The notes beneath the pieces are model-generated. The model had not been told where the DNA came from and made no database searches. It worked only from the letters and a program-made list of their open reading frames with translations. From the NCBI GenBank assembly GCA_024278715.1, contig JAJRSN010000333.1:1-12336 (forward strand): DNA of 12,336 bases. The letters are read 5' to 3'. Both the position numbers and the translations under genes were made by a program. Positions within the stretch are counted from its first letter, which is position 1. Each line of letters starts with the position of its first letter. This DNA comes from Calditrichota bacterium (lineage in GTDB: Bacteria; Calditrichota; Calditrichia; Calditrichales; Calditrichaceae). Below are positions 1 through 7,608 of the stretch, piece after piece.

Positions 1-1361
1 TAGCCGCCGATCTCGGACTGGAAGTTACTGTAATAGATCCGGAAAAAAATCCGGGCGGCGTTTGTCTTTACCGCGGATGTATTCCCTCCAAAGCACTGCT
101 GCATGTGGCAAAATTATTGAACGAAGCCCAGGAAGCATCCGGCTGGGGAGTTGCCTTCGGCAAACCTAAAATTGATCTCGACAAATTACGCTCATGGAAA
201 GACAGCGTGGTCAATCGTTTGACCGGCGGACTCGGGATACTGAGCAAACAGCGTAAAATTAACCATTTGCGCGCAACCGCCACATTTTTGGACGCCGGCA
301 CGTTGCAAGTCGCCCACATTGACGGTCGCAAACAAAAATTGAAATTCGATTACGCTATTCTTGCCACCGGTTCGCGTCCGGCAAAAATCCCCGCCCTGTC
401 CGTCGATAGTCCCAGAGTAATGACTTCCACCCGGGCGCTGAACTTGGAGAACATTCCCAAAAAACTGCTGATTATTGGCGCAGGCTATATTGGTTTGGAA
501 ATGGGAACGGTTTATTCCGCTCTGGGCAGCGAAGTTCATGTGGTTGAAATGCTGCCCGACATTCTGCCGGGAGCGGACCGCGATTTGAGCAATGTTCTTT
601 ACAAACGCCTGCAGAAAAAATTTGCCTCCATTATGTTGAACACCCGCGTAACGAAAATGAAGGAGCAGAAAGACGGGGTTCTGGTCATGTTTGAGGGAGA
701 AAATGTAACAGAACCGGAACAGATTTTTGATCGGGTACTGATTTCCGTCGGCAGAACGCCAAACTCCGACGGTATCGGTCTGGAAAACACCGGCGTAAAA
801 ATCGACGAAAAAGGTTTTGTGCTGGTTGACGAGCAGCGGCGTACTCATGAACCGACTATTTACGCCATCGGCGACATTGCCGGCGAACCAATGTTGGCTC
901 ACAAAGCTTCGCACGAAGGTTTTGTAGCCGCGGAAGCCATCGCCGGAGAAAAGACAGCCTTTGAACCAGCCGCCATTCCCGCAGTGGTATTTACCGATCC
1001 CGAGATAGCCTGGGCTGGCTTAACCGAAATCGAAGCGAAAAAATCGGGACGCAAGGTAGAGGTGGTTCGTTTTCCGTGGGCTGCTTCCGGACGCGCCATA
1101 ACCATGGATCGAACCGACGGTTTAACCAAATTGATTATCGATCCGGACAGTAAACGTATTCTGGGCGTGGGTATTGCCGGAGCCGGAGCAGGCGAACTGA
1201 TTTCCGAAGGCGTTTTAGCAATCGAAATGGCAGCCAACGCCATGGATTTGAAAATGACAATCCATCCGCATCCTACGCTTTCAGAAACGATCATGGAATC
1301 GGCAGAGATGATTTTCGGTACGAGCACGCACATCTACCGCCCGAAAAGAAAACCAAAATAG
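1..1361 (+). CDS. lpdA: Dihydrolipoyl dehydrogenase (E3), 5' end cut off by window
   Basis: FAD-dependent pyridine nucleotide-disulfide oxidoreductase that reoxidises the lipoyl groups of 2-oxoacid dehydrogenase complexes or the glycine cleavage system, with NAD as acceptor; cytoplasmic. The reading frame is open from position 3 and gives 452 residues, so about 20 N-terminal residues (the first FAD GxGxxG strand) lie outside the window. Visible features are the redox-active pair in GGVCLYRGCIPSK (Cys codons at 63 and 78), the ATGSRP linker, the NAD-binding Rossmann motif GAGYIGLEMG, the FAD-contacting AIGDIAGEPMLAHKA segment, and the C-terminal catalytic His-Glu motif HPHPTLSE. The last motif favours E3 over mercuric or glutathione reductase relatives. 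The stop codon is TAG at 1359-1361. No other dehydrogenase-complex gene is in the window, so its partner complex cannot be told. Confidence 0.95.
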   Translation, partial: AADLGLEVTVIDPEKNPGGVCLYRGCIPSKALLHVAKLLNEAQEASGWGVAFGKPKIDLDKLRSWKDSVVNRLTGGLGILSKQRKINHLRATATFLDAGTLQVAHIDGRKQKLKFDYAILATGSRPAKIPALSVDSPRVMTSTRALNLENIPKKLLIIGAGYIGLEMGTVYSALGSEVHVVEMLPDILPGADRDLSNVLYKRLQKKFASIMLNTRVTKMKEQKDGVLVMFEGENVTEPEQIFDRVLISVGRTPNSDGIGLENTGVKIDEKGFVLVDEQRRTHEPTIYAIGDIAGEPMLAHKASHEGFVAAEAIAGEKTAFEPAAIPAVVFTDPEIAWAGLTEIEAKKSGRKVEVVRFPWAASGRAITMDRTDGLTKLIIDPDSKRILGVGIAGAGAGELISEGVLAIEMAANAMDLKMTIHPHPTLSETIMESAEMIFGTSTHIYRPKRKPK

Positions 1362-1400
1362 CTCTGCATTTTTTGTGAAGACTTTAAAACCGAAATCTGG

Positions 1401-1511
1401 AAGCGGAAATCCGTAGTTGGCTTTGGTAATGTTTACTATTGTCTGAACCCTGATTTATGGGATTTTCCCGATTTATTTGATTTTGAATTACTTTAAGATT
1501 TCCGCTTTTTT
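1401..1511 (+). other. Widely spaced inverted repeat ending in a T-run (possible structure after lpdA)
   Basis: In the 263-bp gap after lpdA, AAGCGGAAATC at 1401-1411 is the exact reverse complement of GATTTCCGCTT at 1497-1507, and six T run from 1506 to 1511. This could form an 11-bp stem followed by a U-tract, but the 85-nt loop is far longer than in a normal intrinsic terminator. A chance match or a repeat-derived structure is as likely. Confidence 0.25.
1437..1487 (+). repeat. Degenerate GATTTA-type repeat segment
   Basis: The non-coding stretch holds spaced copies of a GATTT core: TGATTTATGGGATTTTCCC, then CGATTTATTTGATTTTG, preceded by GTCTGAACCC. From memory, this composition (TCTGAACC followed by repeated GATTTA/GGGATT) resembles short dispersed repeats seen in several environmental bacterial genomes. 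I cannot confirm copies elsewhere in this genome, and there is only one copy in this window. Confidence 0.35.
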
Positions 1512-1624
1512 CTGCACGGCTGGCGTTTTTTATAAAGATTGCGCTGTGCCCCGGATTGCTCTTTCACTGTATTGCTATTTTTTTTATTTTATGCCACCTG
1601 TCTTGCCAATACTTTGAGGTCTTT

Positions 1625-2836
1625 ATGAAATATGACGCCGTAATCGTGGGAGCCGGACCCGCGGGCAGCACGTGCGCCCGGCTTTTGGCTAAAAAAGGAC
1701 ATCGGGTTTTATTGATAGATCGGGCTGTGTTTCCCCGCGAAAAAGTCTGCGGTGACGGTTTAACGCCCGGCGCCGCCAAACTGCTGAATGAATTAGGAGT
1801 TCTGCAAAAACTTAGCGGAAATCATATTTACCCCATCCGCGCAATCCGCTTTGTCACTCCCAAATTGCAGCGACTCGACGTGCCCTTTCAATCCAAACAC
1901 AATTCGGCGGATTTTTTGATTATTCCGCGCAAAGAATTGGACTATATGCTTTTGCAACAGGCAATTTCCATGGGTGCAGACTTTCGGGCAGGAATTGCCA
2001 CCAAACCTCTCAAACAGGACAATCGTGTTGTCGGCATTCGCGTTAAAATCAATGGGCGGGAAAGTGATGTCTTATCCAAAATTGTAATCGCCGCCGACGG
2101 CGCAAGCTCTGTTATCGCCCGTTCGCTTAACAGTTTTAAAGTACGTCCCAAACACCGTTTTTTAGCCATTCGCGGCTATGTAAGCGGAATTCAAACGATT
2201 CCGAACATGGTTGAATTTTACTGGACAAAAGAGCTAAAACCCGGTTACTTCTGGATTTTTCCGCTAAATGAACATGAAGCCAATATCGGGCTCGGTTTGC
2301 CGGCAGACCTGTATCAAAAAAGCAAGATTAATCTAAAAGAGATGTTCTTTCAATTTTTGAACAGCTCCCTGTTTTCTCAACGGATTGCATCAAAACCGGA
2401 GATTCGTGATTTAAAATCATGGCTCATTCCTTTAGCCGGAGCCAACGGCATTCAACGCGTGTTTAACGGCGCTTTGCTTGTGGGGGACGCCGGTTATTGG
2501 GTCGATCCCCTGAGCGGCGAGGGGATTCACAATGCCATTAAAACCGCAATGATCGCCAGCGAGGTGATTGACCGGGCATTAAAAACAAATCAACTGAATC
2601 GTGAATTTTTACAGGAGTACGAAAAACGTGCCTGGCAGGAATTAGGACCGGTGATTCGCCGTTCTTTGCGATTCGTTTGGGGGATGCGTCACACGCCTCA
2701 GTTATTGGAGTTTCTTTTCTGGTTTGCGCGGCGCAATCAGCTTATGTTCAGAAAATTTTTCAGCAATTTGTCCGAGGATTTTCAGTTTAATCTTAACGAG
2801 GCAAAAGTTAAGCCAGGGGAGGAAGATAAAAGATAA
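1625..2836 (+). CDS. Geranylgeranyl reductase family FAD-dependent oxidoreductase
   Basis: A 403-residue flavoprotein of the geranylgeranyl reductase / p-hydroxybenzoate hydroxylase fold. The family hydrogenates isoprenoid chains (chlorophyll side chain, archaeal lipids, menaquinone tails) or acts on related lipids; the substrate here is unknown. It shows N-terminal FAD-binding GAGPAG at residues 9-14, an acidic residue ending beta-2 (LLIDR), the family signature FPREKVCGDGLTPGA at about 36-50, and the second FAD motif GDAGYWVDPLSGEG near 285-300. I chose ATG 1625 because GAGGT lies four bases upstream and the Rossmann strand begins at once. The frame stays open upstream to a TTG at 1556, but that adds a hydrophobic leader not expected in this family. 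The last three codons and stop (GATAAAAGATAA) fall in the first units of a heptamer repeat tract, so the C-terminus may be repeat-derived. Confidence 0.88.
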   Translation: MKYDAVIVGAGPAGSTCARLLAKKGHRVLLIDRAVFPREKVCGDGLTPGAAKLLNELGVLQKLSGNHIYPIRAIRFVTPKLQRLDVPFQSKHNSADFLIIPRKELDYMLLQQAISMGADFRAGIATKPLKQDNRVVGIRVKINGRESDVLSKIVIAADGASSVIARSLNSFKVRPKHRFLAIRGYVSGIQTIPNMVEFYWTKELKPGYFWIFPLNEHEANIGLGLPADLYQKSKINLKEMFFQFLNSSLFSQRIASKPEIRDLKSWLIPLAGANGIQRVFNGALLVGDAGYWVDPLSGEGIHNAIKTAMIASEVIDRALKTNQLNREFLQEYEKRAWQELGPVIRRSLRFVWGMRHTPQLLEFLFWFARRNQLMFRKFFSNLSEDFQFNLNEAKVKPGEEDKR

Positions 2837-2894
2837 AAGATTAAAGGAAAAAGGGGAAAGGGGAAAACAGTAAGCAGTAGGCAGAAAATAGTAA
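2825..2894 (+). repeat. Degenerate purine-rich heptamer tract
   Basis: Ten consecutive 7-base units can be laid out in register: GATAAAA, GATAAAA, GATTAAA, GGAAAAA, GGGGAAA, GGGGAAA, ACAGTAA, GCAGTAG, GCAGAAA, ATAGTAA. The first unit begins inside the last codons of the flavoprotein gene. A similar heptad run lies on the opposite strand at 8623-8664. The sequence drifts along the tract while the 7-nt period is kept. Confidence 0.7.
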
Positions 2895-3006
2895 AATTTT
2901 TGGTGTTAAGAAGGAAAGTTTTTTTTATTATTTAAAAAATAATTTTATCGGATTATTTAAACTTTTAAGCGATGGCGGAGATAACTCATTACGATTACCC
3001 GGGAAG

Positions 3007-3056
3007 ACGCTTAACGAATTCCGTGACGCGTGATGAGTAAGATTAAAGTGACAAAG
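3007..3056 (+). repeat. Partial composite repeat: ACGCTTAACGAATT plus GTRAY units
   Basis: ACGCTTAACGAATT (3007-3020) matches the 3' end of the longer module at 3296-3339. It is followed at 3023-3041 by GTGACGCGTGATGAGTAAG, which recurs with two mismatches at 3215-3233. AAAGTGACAAAG at 3046-3057 repeats the GTGACAAA unit whose reverse complement is found in the octamer array at 8863-8942. Confidence 0.65.
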
Positions 3057-3093
3057 TTAGGATTGTCGGAGGATGGGAGGAAAAGGTATAGAG

Positions 3094-3116
3094 GTTTAGT
3101 TGTTTAGTTGTTTAGG
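3094..3116 (+). repeat. Short octamer run GTTTAGTT
   Basis: Two exact copies of GTTTAGTT (3094-3101, 3102-3109) and a partial third (GTTTAGG, 3110-3116). It has the same 8-nt pitch as the array at 8863-8942 but a different unit. Confidence 0.6.
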
Positions 3117-3145
3117 AAAATCTCGTAGTAATTAAACGATAGTAA

Positions 3146-3177
3146 CCCGGTAATTTATTGCCGGGAACAAAGACGCT
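3146..3177 (+). repeat. CCGGTAA...GAACAAAG module with hairpin
   Basis: CCCGGTAA (3146-3153) pairs with TTGCCGGG (3158-3165) across a TTTA loop, an 8-bp stem with one G-T pair. The following GAACAAAGACGCTTCC resembles GAACAAAGCTTCC at 10850-10862, where CCGGTAA also precedes it, so this is a shared module rather than a lone hairpin. No T-run adjoins the stem on either strand, which argues against an intrinsic terminator. Confidence 0.5.
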
Positions 3178-3214
3178 TCCCCTTTTTCTCCGCCCTTTAT
3201 GGCAAAGGTGAAAA

Positions 3215-3233
3215 GTAACGCATGATGAGTAAG
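3215..3233 (+). repeat. Second copy of GTRACGCRTGATGAGTAAG
   Basis: 19 bases matching 3023-3041 with two G-to-A differences, same orientation, 192 bp apart. Part of the GTRAY-core repeat family of this window. Confidence 0.65.
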
Positions 3234-3256
3234 AAAAATGAAAAAGGAAAAAAGAT

Positions 3257-3339
3257 TATCGGAAAGCAGAATGCGGAAAGCCGTGCCGAGACATTGGAGA
3301 AGCCGCTTAACCCTTACACCATTAACGCTTAACGAATTG
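3257..3339 (+). repeat. Composite repeat, copy 1 (two modules)
   Basis: The first module (3257-3285), starting TATCGGAAAGCAGAATGC and ending GCCGTG, matches the reverse complement of 8805-8833 over 29 bases with two mismatches. After ten bases the second module (3296-3339) starts GGAGAAGCCGCTTA and ends TTAACGCTTAACGAATTG. The latter 18 bases recur exactly, inverted, at 8733-8750, and ATTGGAGAAGCCGC (3293-3306) recurs exactly at 10800-10813. Order and orientation of the two modules are kept in the inverted copy at 8733-8833. Confidence 0.85.
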
Positions 3340-3395
3340 TCTTGATGAGTGAATGCACCGATACTCAACCTGCATAAAAACGTTGGTTAACGCGC

Positions 3396-5225
3396 CTATT
3401 CCACCGTAACGCTTTTCGCCAGATTTCGCGGCTGATCAACATCGCAGCCCCGGAGAACCGCAATATGATACGCCAACAGTTGGAGCGGAATAACCGTGAG
3501 CAACGGAGTTAAAGCCTGGTGAGTAGTCGGAATGTAAACCACGTGATCGGCGAATTCTTTAATCCGTTCATCGCCTTCGTTGGCGATACAAATAACTCTT
3601 CCCTTGCGCGCTTTAACTTCCTGAATGTTGCTGATCACCTTATCGTAAATTGCATCCTGAGTGGCAATAAAAACAACCGGCATATTTTCATCAATTAAGG
3701 CTATGGGACCGTGCTTCATTTCCGCCGCTGGGTATCCTTCGGCGTGGATATACGAAATCTCTTTCAGTTTCAGGGCTCCTTCCAGAGCCACGGGAAAATT
3801 ATACCCCCTGCCAAGATACAGGAAATTACGGCGGTTTTTGTAGGTCTCCGCCATCTCTTTAATGTAATCGTTTTGATCGAGAATTTTTTGGACGTTTTCC
3901 GGAATTTTCAGCAGATCGTCAAGGATTTGTTTTCCCTGCACAACGGACATGTACTTTTTACGGGCAATAAGAATCGTAATAAGCACGATGGCGGTCACCT
4001 GCGACGTAAAGGCTTTGGTACTCGCCACACCGATTTCGGGTCCGGCGTGGATGTAAACCCCGGCATGAGTTTCCCTGGCAATAGTCGATCCGACGGCGTT
4101 TACAATTCCGAGGACCAAGGCGCCTTTGTGTTTTCCCTCTCTTAACGCGGCTAAGGTATCGGCTGTTTCGCCGGATTGGGAAATTGCAATAATGATGTCG
4201 TTATCGTTAATAATGGGATTTCGGTATCGAAATTCGGAGGCATATTCCACCTCAACCGGAATTCTGCAAAATTCTTCCAGCAAATATTCCCCGATCAACG
4301 CGGCATGCCACGAAGTTCCCGAAGCAATAAAAATAATTCTGCCCGTATGAACCAGTTTGTCTTCCACCTCAGCCAATCCGCCTAATTTAACCAGCCCTTC
4401 TTCACGCAAAATTCTGCCGCGCATGGTATCCATAATTGTTTTGGGCTGTTCAAAAATCTCTTTAAGCATAAAGTGCTCAAAACCCTGTTTTTCGATATCG
4501 CTTAATTCGAGCGTGATTTTTTGCACCTGCTTTTCAATAACCTTATTATGAATGGTTTTAGTGATCACGCCTTGTTTGGTAAGAATTGCCATTTCATCGT
4601 CTTCAAGATAAAAAACATTGCGCGTGTGCGGAATAAGAGGGGTAACATCCGAAGCCACAAAATATTCGTCGCTTCCGATCCCGATAACGATAGGGCTGCC
4701 TTTGCGCGCCACAAAAATTTTATCCGGCTCGTCTTTGGTAATCACTGCAACGCCAAAGGTGCCTTCTATTTTCAGAAGGGCTTCGCGAAAAGCTTCCTCA
4801 AAATGAATGCCGTCATATAATTCTTCGATTAGATGAGCAATAACCTCGGTATCGGTTTCGGTGCGGAAGATGTGTCCCGACTGCTGCAAAACCGTTTTTA
4901 GGCTGGAAAAATTCTCGATGATTCCGTTGTGAATTAAAATAATATTATTGTGGCAATCGCTGTGGGGATGGGCGTTTACCTTATTGGGCTTACCGTGCGT
5001 CGCCCAGCGCGTATGACCGATGCCGAGCAAGCCGGGAGGCATGTCTTGAGCAAGAGCTTCTTCTAATTTGCGAATTTTACCCACTTCTTTTATGATGTGT
5101 ATGGCTTCGTCATGAATGGTCGCGATACCGGCTGAATCATATCCCCGGTATTCGAGCCGCTTTAAGCCGTTGATAAGGATGGGCGCCGCTTCCCGGTTAC
5201 CCAGATATCCAACAATACCGCACAT
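3396..5225 (-). CDS. glmS: Glutamine--fructose-6-phosphate aminotransferase (isomerizing)
   Basis: Makes glucosamine-6-phosphate from fructose-6-phosphate and glutamine, the entry to UDP-GlcNAc for peptidoglycan and lipopolysaccharide; cytoplasmic dimer. At 609 residues it has the usual bacterial length. Domains are an N-terminal class II glutaminase (residues 1 to about 240) with nucleophile Cys2 in MCGIVGYLG, the HTRWATHG loop (71-78) and the Asn100-Gly101 oxyanion site; then two SIS isomerase domains with SGTSWHA (302-308) and SQSGETADT (349-357). Glu489, His505 and Lys604 fall where the isomerase catalytic residues are expected. It ends in the family's typical NLAKSVTVE. The ATG is preceded by AAGGAG seven bases upstream. 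It starts 18 bp after guaA and is probably cotranscribed. There is no room for a glmS ribozyme in that spacer. Confidence 0.97.
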   Translation of the reverse strand: MCGIVGYLGNREAAPILINGLKRLEYRGYDSAGIATIHDEAIHIIKEVGKIRKLEEALAQDMPPGLLGIGHTRWATHGKPNKVNAHPHSDCHNNIILIHNGIIENFSSLKTVLQQSGHIFRTETDTEVIAHLIEELYDGIHFEEAFREALLKIEGTFGVAVITKDEPDKIFVARKGSPIVIGIGSDEYFVASDVTPLIPHTRNVFYLEDDEMAILTKQGVITKTIHNKVIEKQVQKITLELSDIEKQGFEHFMLKEIFEQPKTIMDTMRGRILREEGLVKLGGLAEVEDKLVHTGRIIFIASGTSWHAALIGEYLLEEFCRIPVEVEYASEFRYRNPIINDNDIIIAISQSGETADTLAALREGKHKGALVLGIVNAVGSTIARETHAGVYIHAGPEIGVASTKAFTSQVTAIVLITILIARKKYMSVVQGKQILDDLLKIPENVQKILDQNDYIKEMAETYKNRRNFLYLGRGYNFPVALEGALKLKEISYIHAEGYPAAEMKHGPIALIDENMPVVFIATQDAIYDKVISNIQEVKARKGRVICIANEGDERIKEFADHVVYIPTTHQALTPLLTVIPLQLLAYHIAVLRGCDVDQPRNLAKSVTVE

Positions 5226-5243
5226 GGAGTTACTCCTTGTATT

Positions 5244-6812
5244 TTATTCCCATTCAATAGTGGCAGGAGGTTTGGAACTGATATCATAGACCACCCGATT
5301 AATCCCCTGAACCTCATTAATAATTCGGTTGGAAATTCGGGCTAAAACTTCGTTCGGCATTCTAAACCAGTCTGCCGTCATTCCGTCGCTGCTGGTAACC
5401 GCCCTTAAACCGATAACGTGCTCGTAGGTTCGTTGATCACCCATTACGCCGACCGTGCGAACCGGTAAAAGCACCGCAAAAGCCTGCCAAATTTGATTAT
5501 ACAAACCGTTTTTCCACAATTCCTGAATGTAAATGGCATCTGCCTTTTGTAATAACTCGACACGTTTTTCTGTTACTTCACCTAAAATTCTGACGGCTAA
5601 ACCGGGCCCGGGAAAAGGATGGCGTTCAATAATCATTTCCGGAATTCCGAGCTCTCTTCCCACCTGCCGTACTTCATCCTTAAAAAGCTCGCGCAGAGGT
5701 TCCAGCAGCTCAAAATCAAATGTGTCGGGCAAACCTCCCACATTGTGATGCGATTTAATTGTTGCCGAAGGGCCCTTAAAAGAAGTACTTTCGATTACAT
5801 CGGGATAAAGCGTTCCCTGGGCTAAAAAGTAAAAATCGCCTAATTTTTGGGCTTCCTTTTCAAAAACGCCGATGAACTCTCTTCCGATAATTTTGCGTTT
5901 TTGTTCCGGATCACTCACACCCTTTAATTTTTCAAAAAACAGTTTTTGAGCTTTGACCACAGTAAGATTGATATTAAAATGCTTTCTAAAAACATTCTCA
6001 ACTTCTTCGGCTTCTCTGTAGCGCAAAAGCCCGGTATCAACAAAAACGCAATGCAACTGGTCGCCAATAGCCTTGTGAATTAAAACCGCGGCGACACTGG
6101 AATCGACCCCGCCGCTCAAGGCGCACAAAACACGCCTGTTGCCCACGCGTTCACGAATACTCTGAATGCTTTCTTCAATAAATGACTTTGGCGACCAATC
6201 TCCGCTACATCCGCAAATCTCAAAAACAAAATTCGATAAAACTTTTTTGCCGTATTTAGTGTGTTCTACTTCCGGATGAAATTGCAATCCGAAGATCGGC
6301 TTATTTTCGTGTTCTATGGCGGCATAAGGAGCGTTTTTTGTGCAACCGATAACCTTGAATCCCTCTCCCAATTTCAGTACTCTATCGCCGTGACTCATCC
6401 ATACCTTGCTTTGACCGGGAATATCTTTGAACAATAAACTTTCGCCTGTTATCTCCAACTCCGCCAATCCGTATTCCTTTTTTTCGGCTTTAACCACTTC
6501 GCCGTTTGTTAAAAAGGTAATCAACTGTAAACCGTAACAAATGCCCAGAACCGGCAGATTCAGTTCAAGAATGTGTTTGCCGACCCGCGGCGCTTTTGTA
6601 TCGTAAACCGAAGCGGGACCTCCCGACAAAACAATTCCCTTAATATTAAGCTTTAAAAAAATATCCGGATTAACATTGTACGGATGAATTTCACAATATA
6701 CTCCGAGCTCTCTGATTCGGCGGGCTATAAGTTGGGTGTATTGGGATCCAAAATCTAAAATTACAATTGTTTGATGTTGAAAGGCATGTTCTATTTGAGT
6801 CGGATGTCCCAT
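5244..6812 (-). CDS. guaA: GMP synthase (glutamine-hydrolysing)
   Basis: Converts XMP to GMP using ATP and glutamine-derived ammonia, the last step of de novo guanine nucleotide synthesis. The protein has 522 residues, a full-length two-domain enzyme. The class I glutaminase spans about 15-200: LDFGSQYTQLIARRIRE, nucleophile Cys92 in GICYG, and His179/Glu181 in FHPEVEH. The ATP pyrophosphatase domain carries the P-loop SGGVDSS (233-239), and the dimerisation domain ends DISSKPPATIEWE. The start ATG overlaps the end of surE by 22 bp; AGGA lies nine bases upstream within surE, so translational coupling to surE is likely. The first ~14 residues are a short extension before the conserved core with no other Met, which supports this start. 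Confidence 0.97.
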   Translation of the reverse strand: MGHPTQIEHAFQHQTIVILDFGSQYTQLIARRIRELGVYCEIHPYNVNPDIFLKLNIKGIVLSGGPASVYDTKAPRVGKHILELNLPVLGICYGLQLITFLTNGEVVKAEKKEYGLAELEITGESLLFKDIPGQSKVWMSHGDRVLKLGEGFKVIGCTKNAPYAAIEHENKPIFGLQFHPEVEHTKYGKKVLSNFVFEICGCSGDWSPKSFIEESIQSIRERVGNRRVLCALSGGVDSSVAAVLIHKAIGDQLHCVFVDTGLLRYREAEEVENVFRKHFNINLTVVKAQKLFFEKLKGVSDPEQKRKIIGREFIGVFEKEAQKLGDFYFLAQGTLYPDVIESTSFKGPSATIKSHHNVGGLPDTFDFELLEPLRELFKDEVRQVGRELGIPEMIIERHPFPGPGLAVRILGEVTEKRVELLQKADAIYIQELWKNGLYNQIWQAFAVLLPVRTVGVMGDQRTYEHVIGLRAVTSSDGMTADWFRMPNEVLARISNRIINEVQGINRVVYDISSKPPATIEWE

Positions 6813-7564
6813 TTCTTTAATTCCTGGATGAATTTGTAATTGGTTAAATCATAATGAATCGGGGTTATGGATACCTTGTTCTGCATCACGACAAGATCGT
6901 CAATATCATTTCCGTTGTCCAGAATCATGCGCTTGCCTGTCAGCCAGTAGTAAACCCGATTGTTGGGATCGATTCTTTTGTCAAAAGCTTCTTCATACCG
7001 ACCTTTTCCCTGTTTGGTAACCACGACTCCCTGAATTTGATCTTCAGCCACAGCCGGCACGTTAACATTTAACAATGTGCCTTCGGGCAGACCTTTTTCC
7101 AAAACCTTTTCCGCCAGTTCCCGCGTAAACCTTGCCGCAAAGTCAAATTCAGGTTTTGTGAACGAGGCGATAGAAACGGCGACAGAAGGAATGCCCATAA
7201 TGGTGCCCTCGGCGGCTGCGGATACCGTACCGGAATAAATTATATTGGTTGCCGTGTTTGGTCCCTGATTAATTCCGCTGACCACGATATCCGGTTTGCG
7301 GGGCAATAAACACCGACCGCCTAATTTCACGCAATCCGCTGGAGTTCCGTTCACCGCATAACCGAAAAAATTCCCGTCGCGTTCCACTTCTATCACACGC
7401 AAAGGATCCGAAAGCGTAATAGCATGACCCACGGCGCTTTTTTCAACCAAAGGCGCAACCACAAACACTTCTCCCAAATCCAGAAGCGCCTCTTTTAATT
7501 TAAGAATACCAGGCGCGTAAATACCGTCGTCATTGGTAATTAAAATAAGATGCTTTTTTTCCAT
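6791..7564 (-). CDS. surE: 5'/3'-nucleotidase SurE
   Basis: Metal-dependent phosphatase that removes phosphate from nucleoside 5'- and 3'-monophosphates; linked to stationary-phase survival in E. coli. The 257 residues match the family length. The metal site is visible: Asp12-Asp13 in ITNDDGIYAPG, Ser43 in EKSAVGHAIT, and Asn99 in VSGINQGPN. The family's VNGTPADCVKLG (71-82) and SGTVSAAAEGTIMG are also present. It lies between accD (44 bp upstream) and guaA (22-bp overlap), a middle gene of the minus-strand block. No strong Shine-Dalgarno sequence precedes the ATG at 7564, but the conserved core begins five residues in, so the start is secure. Confidence 0.96.
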   Translation of the reverse strand: MEKKHLILITNDDGIYAPGILKLKEALLDLGEVFVVAPLVEKSAVGHAITLSDPLRVIEVERDGNFFGYAVNGTPADCVKLGGRCLLPRKPDIVVSGINQGPNTATNIIYSGTVSAAAEGTIMGIPSVAVSIASFTKPEFDFAARFTRELAEKVLEKGLPEGTLLNVNVPAVAEDQIQGVVVTKQGKGRYEEAFDKRIDPNNRVYYWLTGKRMILDNGNDIDDLVVMQNKVSITPIHYDLTNYKFIQELKKWDIRLK

Positions 7565-7608
7565 AATTTTTTGGATTTCAGACGTAATGATTTATTTCGA
7601 TATTCAGC

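Larger units (their letters stand above)
2837..3395. other. 559-bp intergenic gap between convergent genes, filled with repeat modules
   Basis: No credible protein-coding gene is seen. The only sizeable open frame (minus strand, 3132-3368) crosses repeat modules and matches no family I know. In order the gap holds the rest of the heptamer tract, an AT-rich stretch (about 2915-2965), a partial TTAACGAATT module with GTGACGC-type units (3007-3056), a GTTTAGTT octamer run (3094-3116), a hairpin (3146-3165), a second GTAACGCATGATGAGTAAG copy (3215-3233), and the paired modules at 3257-3339. No classical terminator stands out for either convergent gene. Confidence 0.7.

Noticed and set aside
192..914. 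Long antisense open frame opposite lpdA
   Set aside because: It lies entirely within a clearly real gene whose motifs are intact, and its product has no family features; a codon-usage shadow.
1556..1624. TTG start giving the flavoprotein a 23-residue hydrophobic leader
   Set aside because: The family begins directly with the FAD Rossmann strand, and ATG 1625 has a GAGGT site; the leader would be unusual and has no good start signal.
3132..3368. 78-residue minus-strand open frame in the gap before glmS
   Set aside because: It crosses the hairpin module and both composite repeat modules; no family features and low-complexity composition.
5226..5243. glmS ribozyme or riboswitch
   Set aside because: Only 18 bp separate guaA and glmS, far too short for the ribozyme, and no matching structure is seen.
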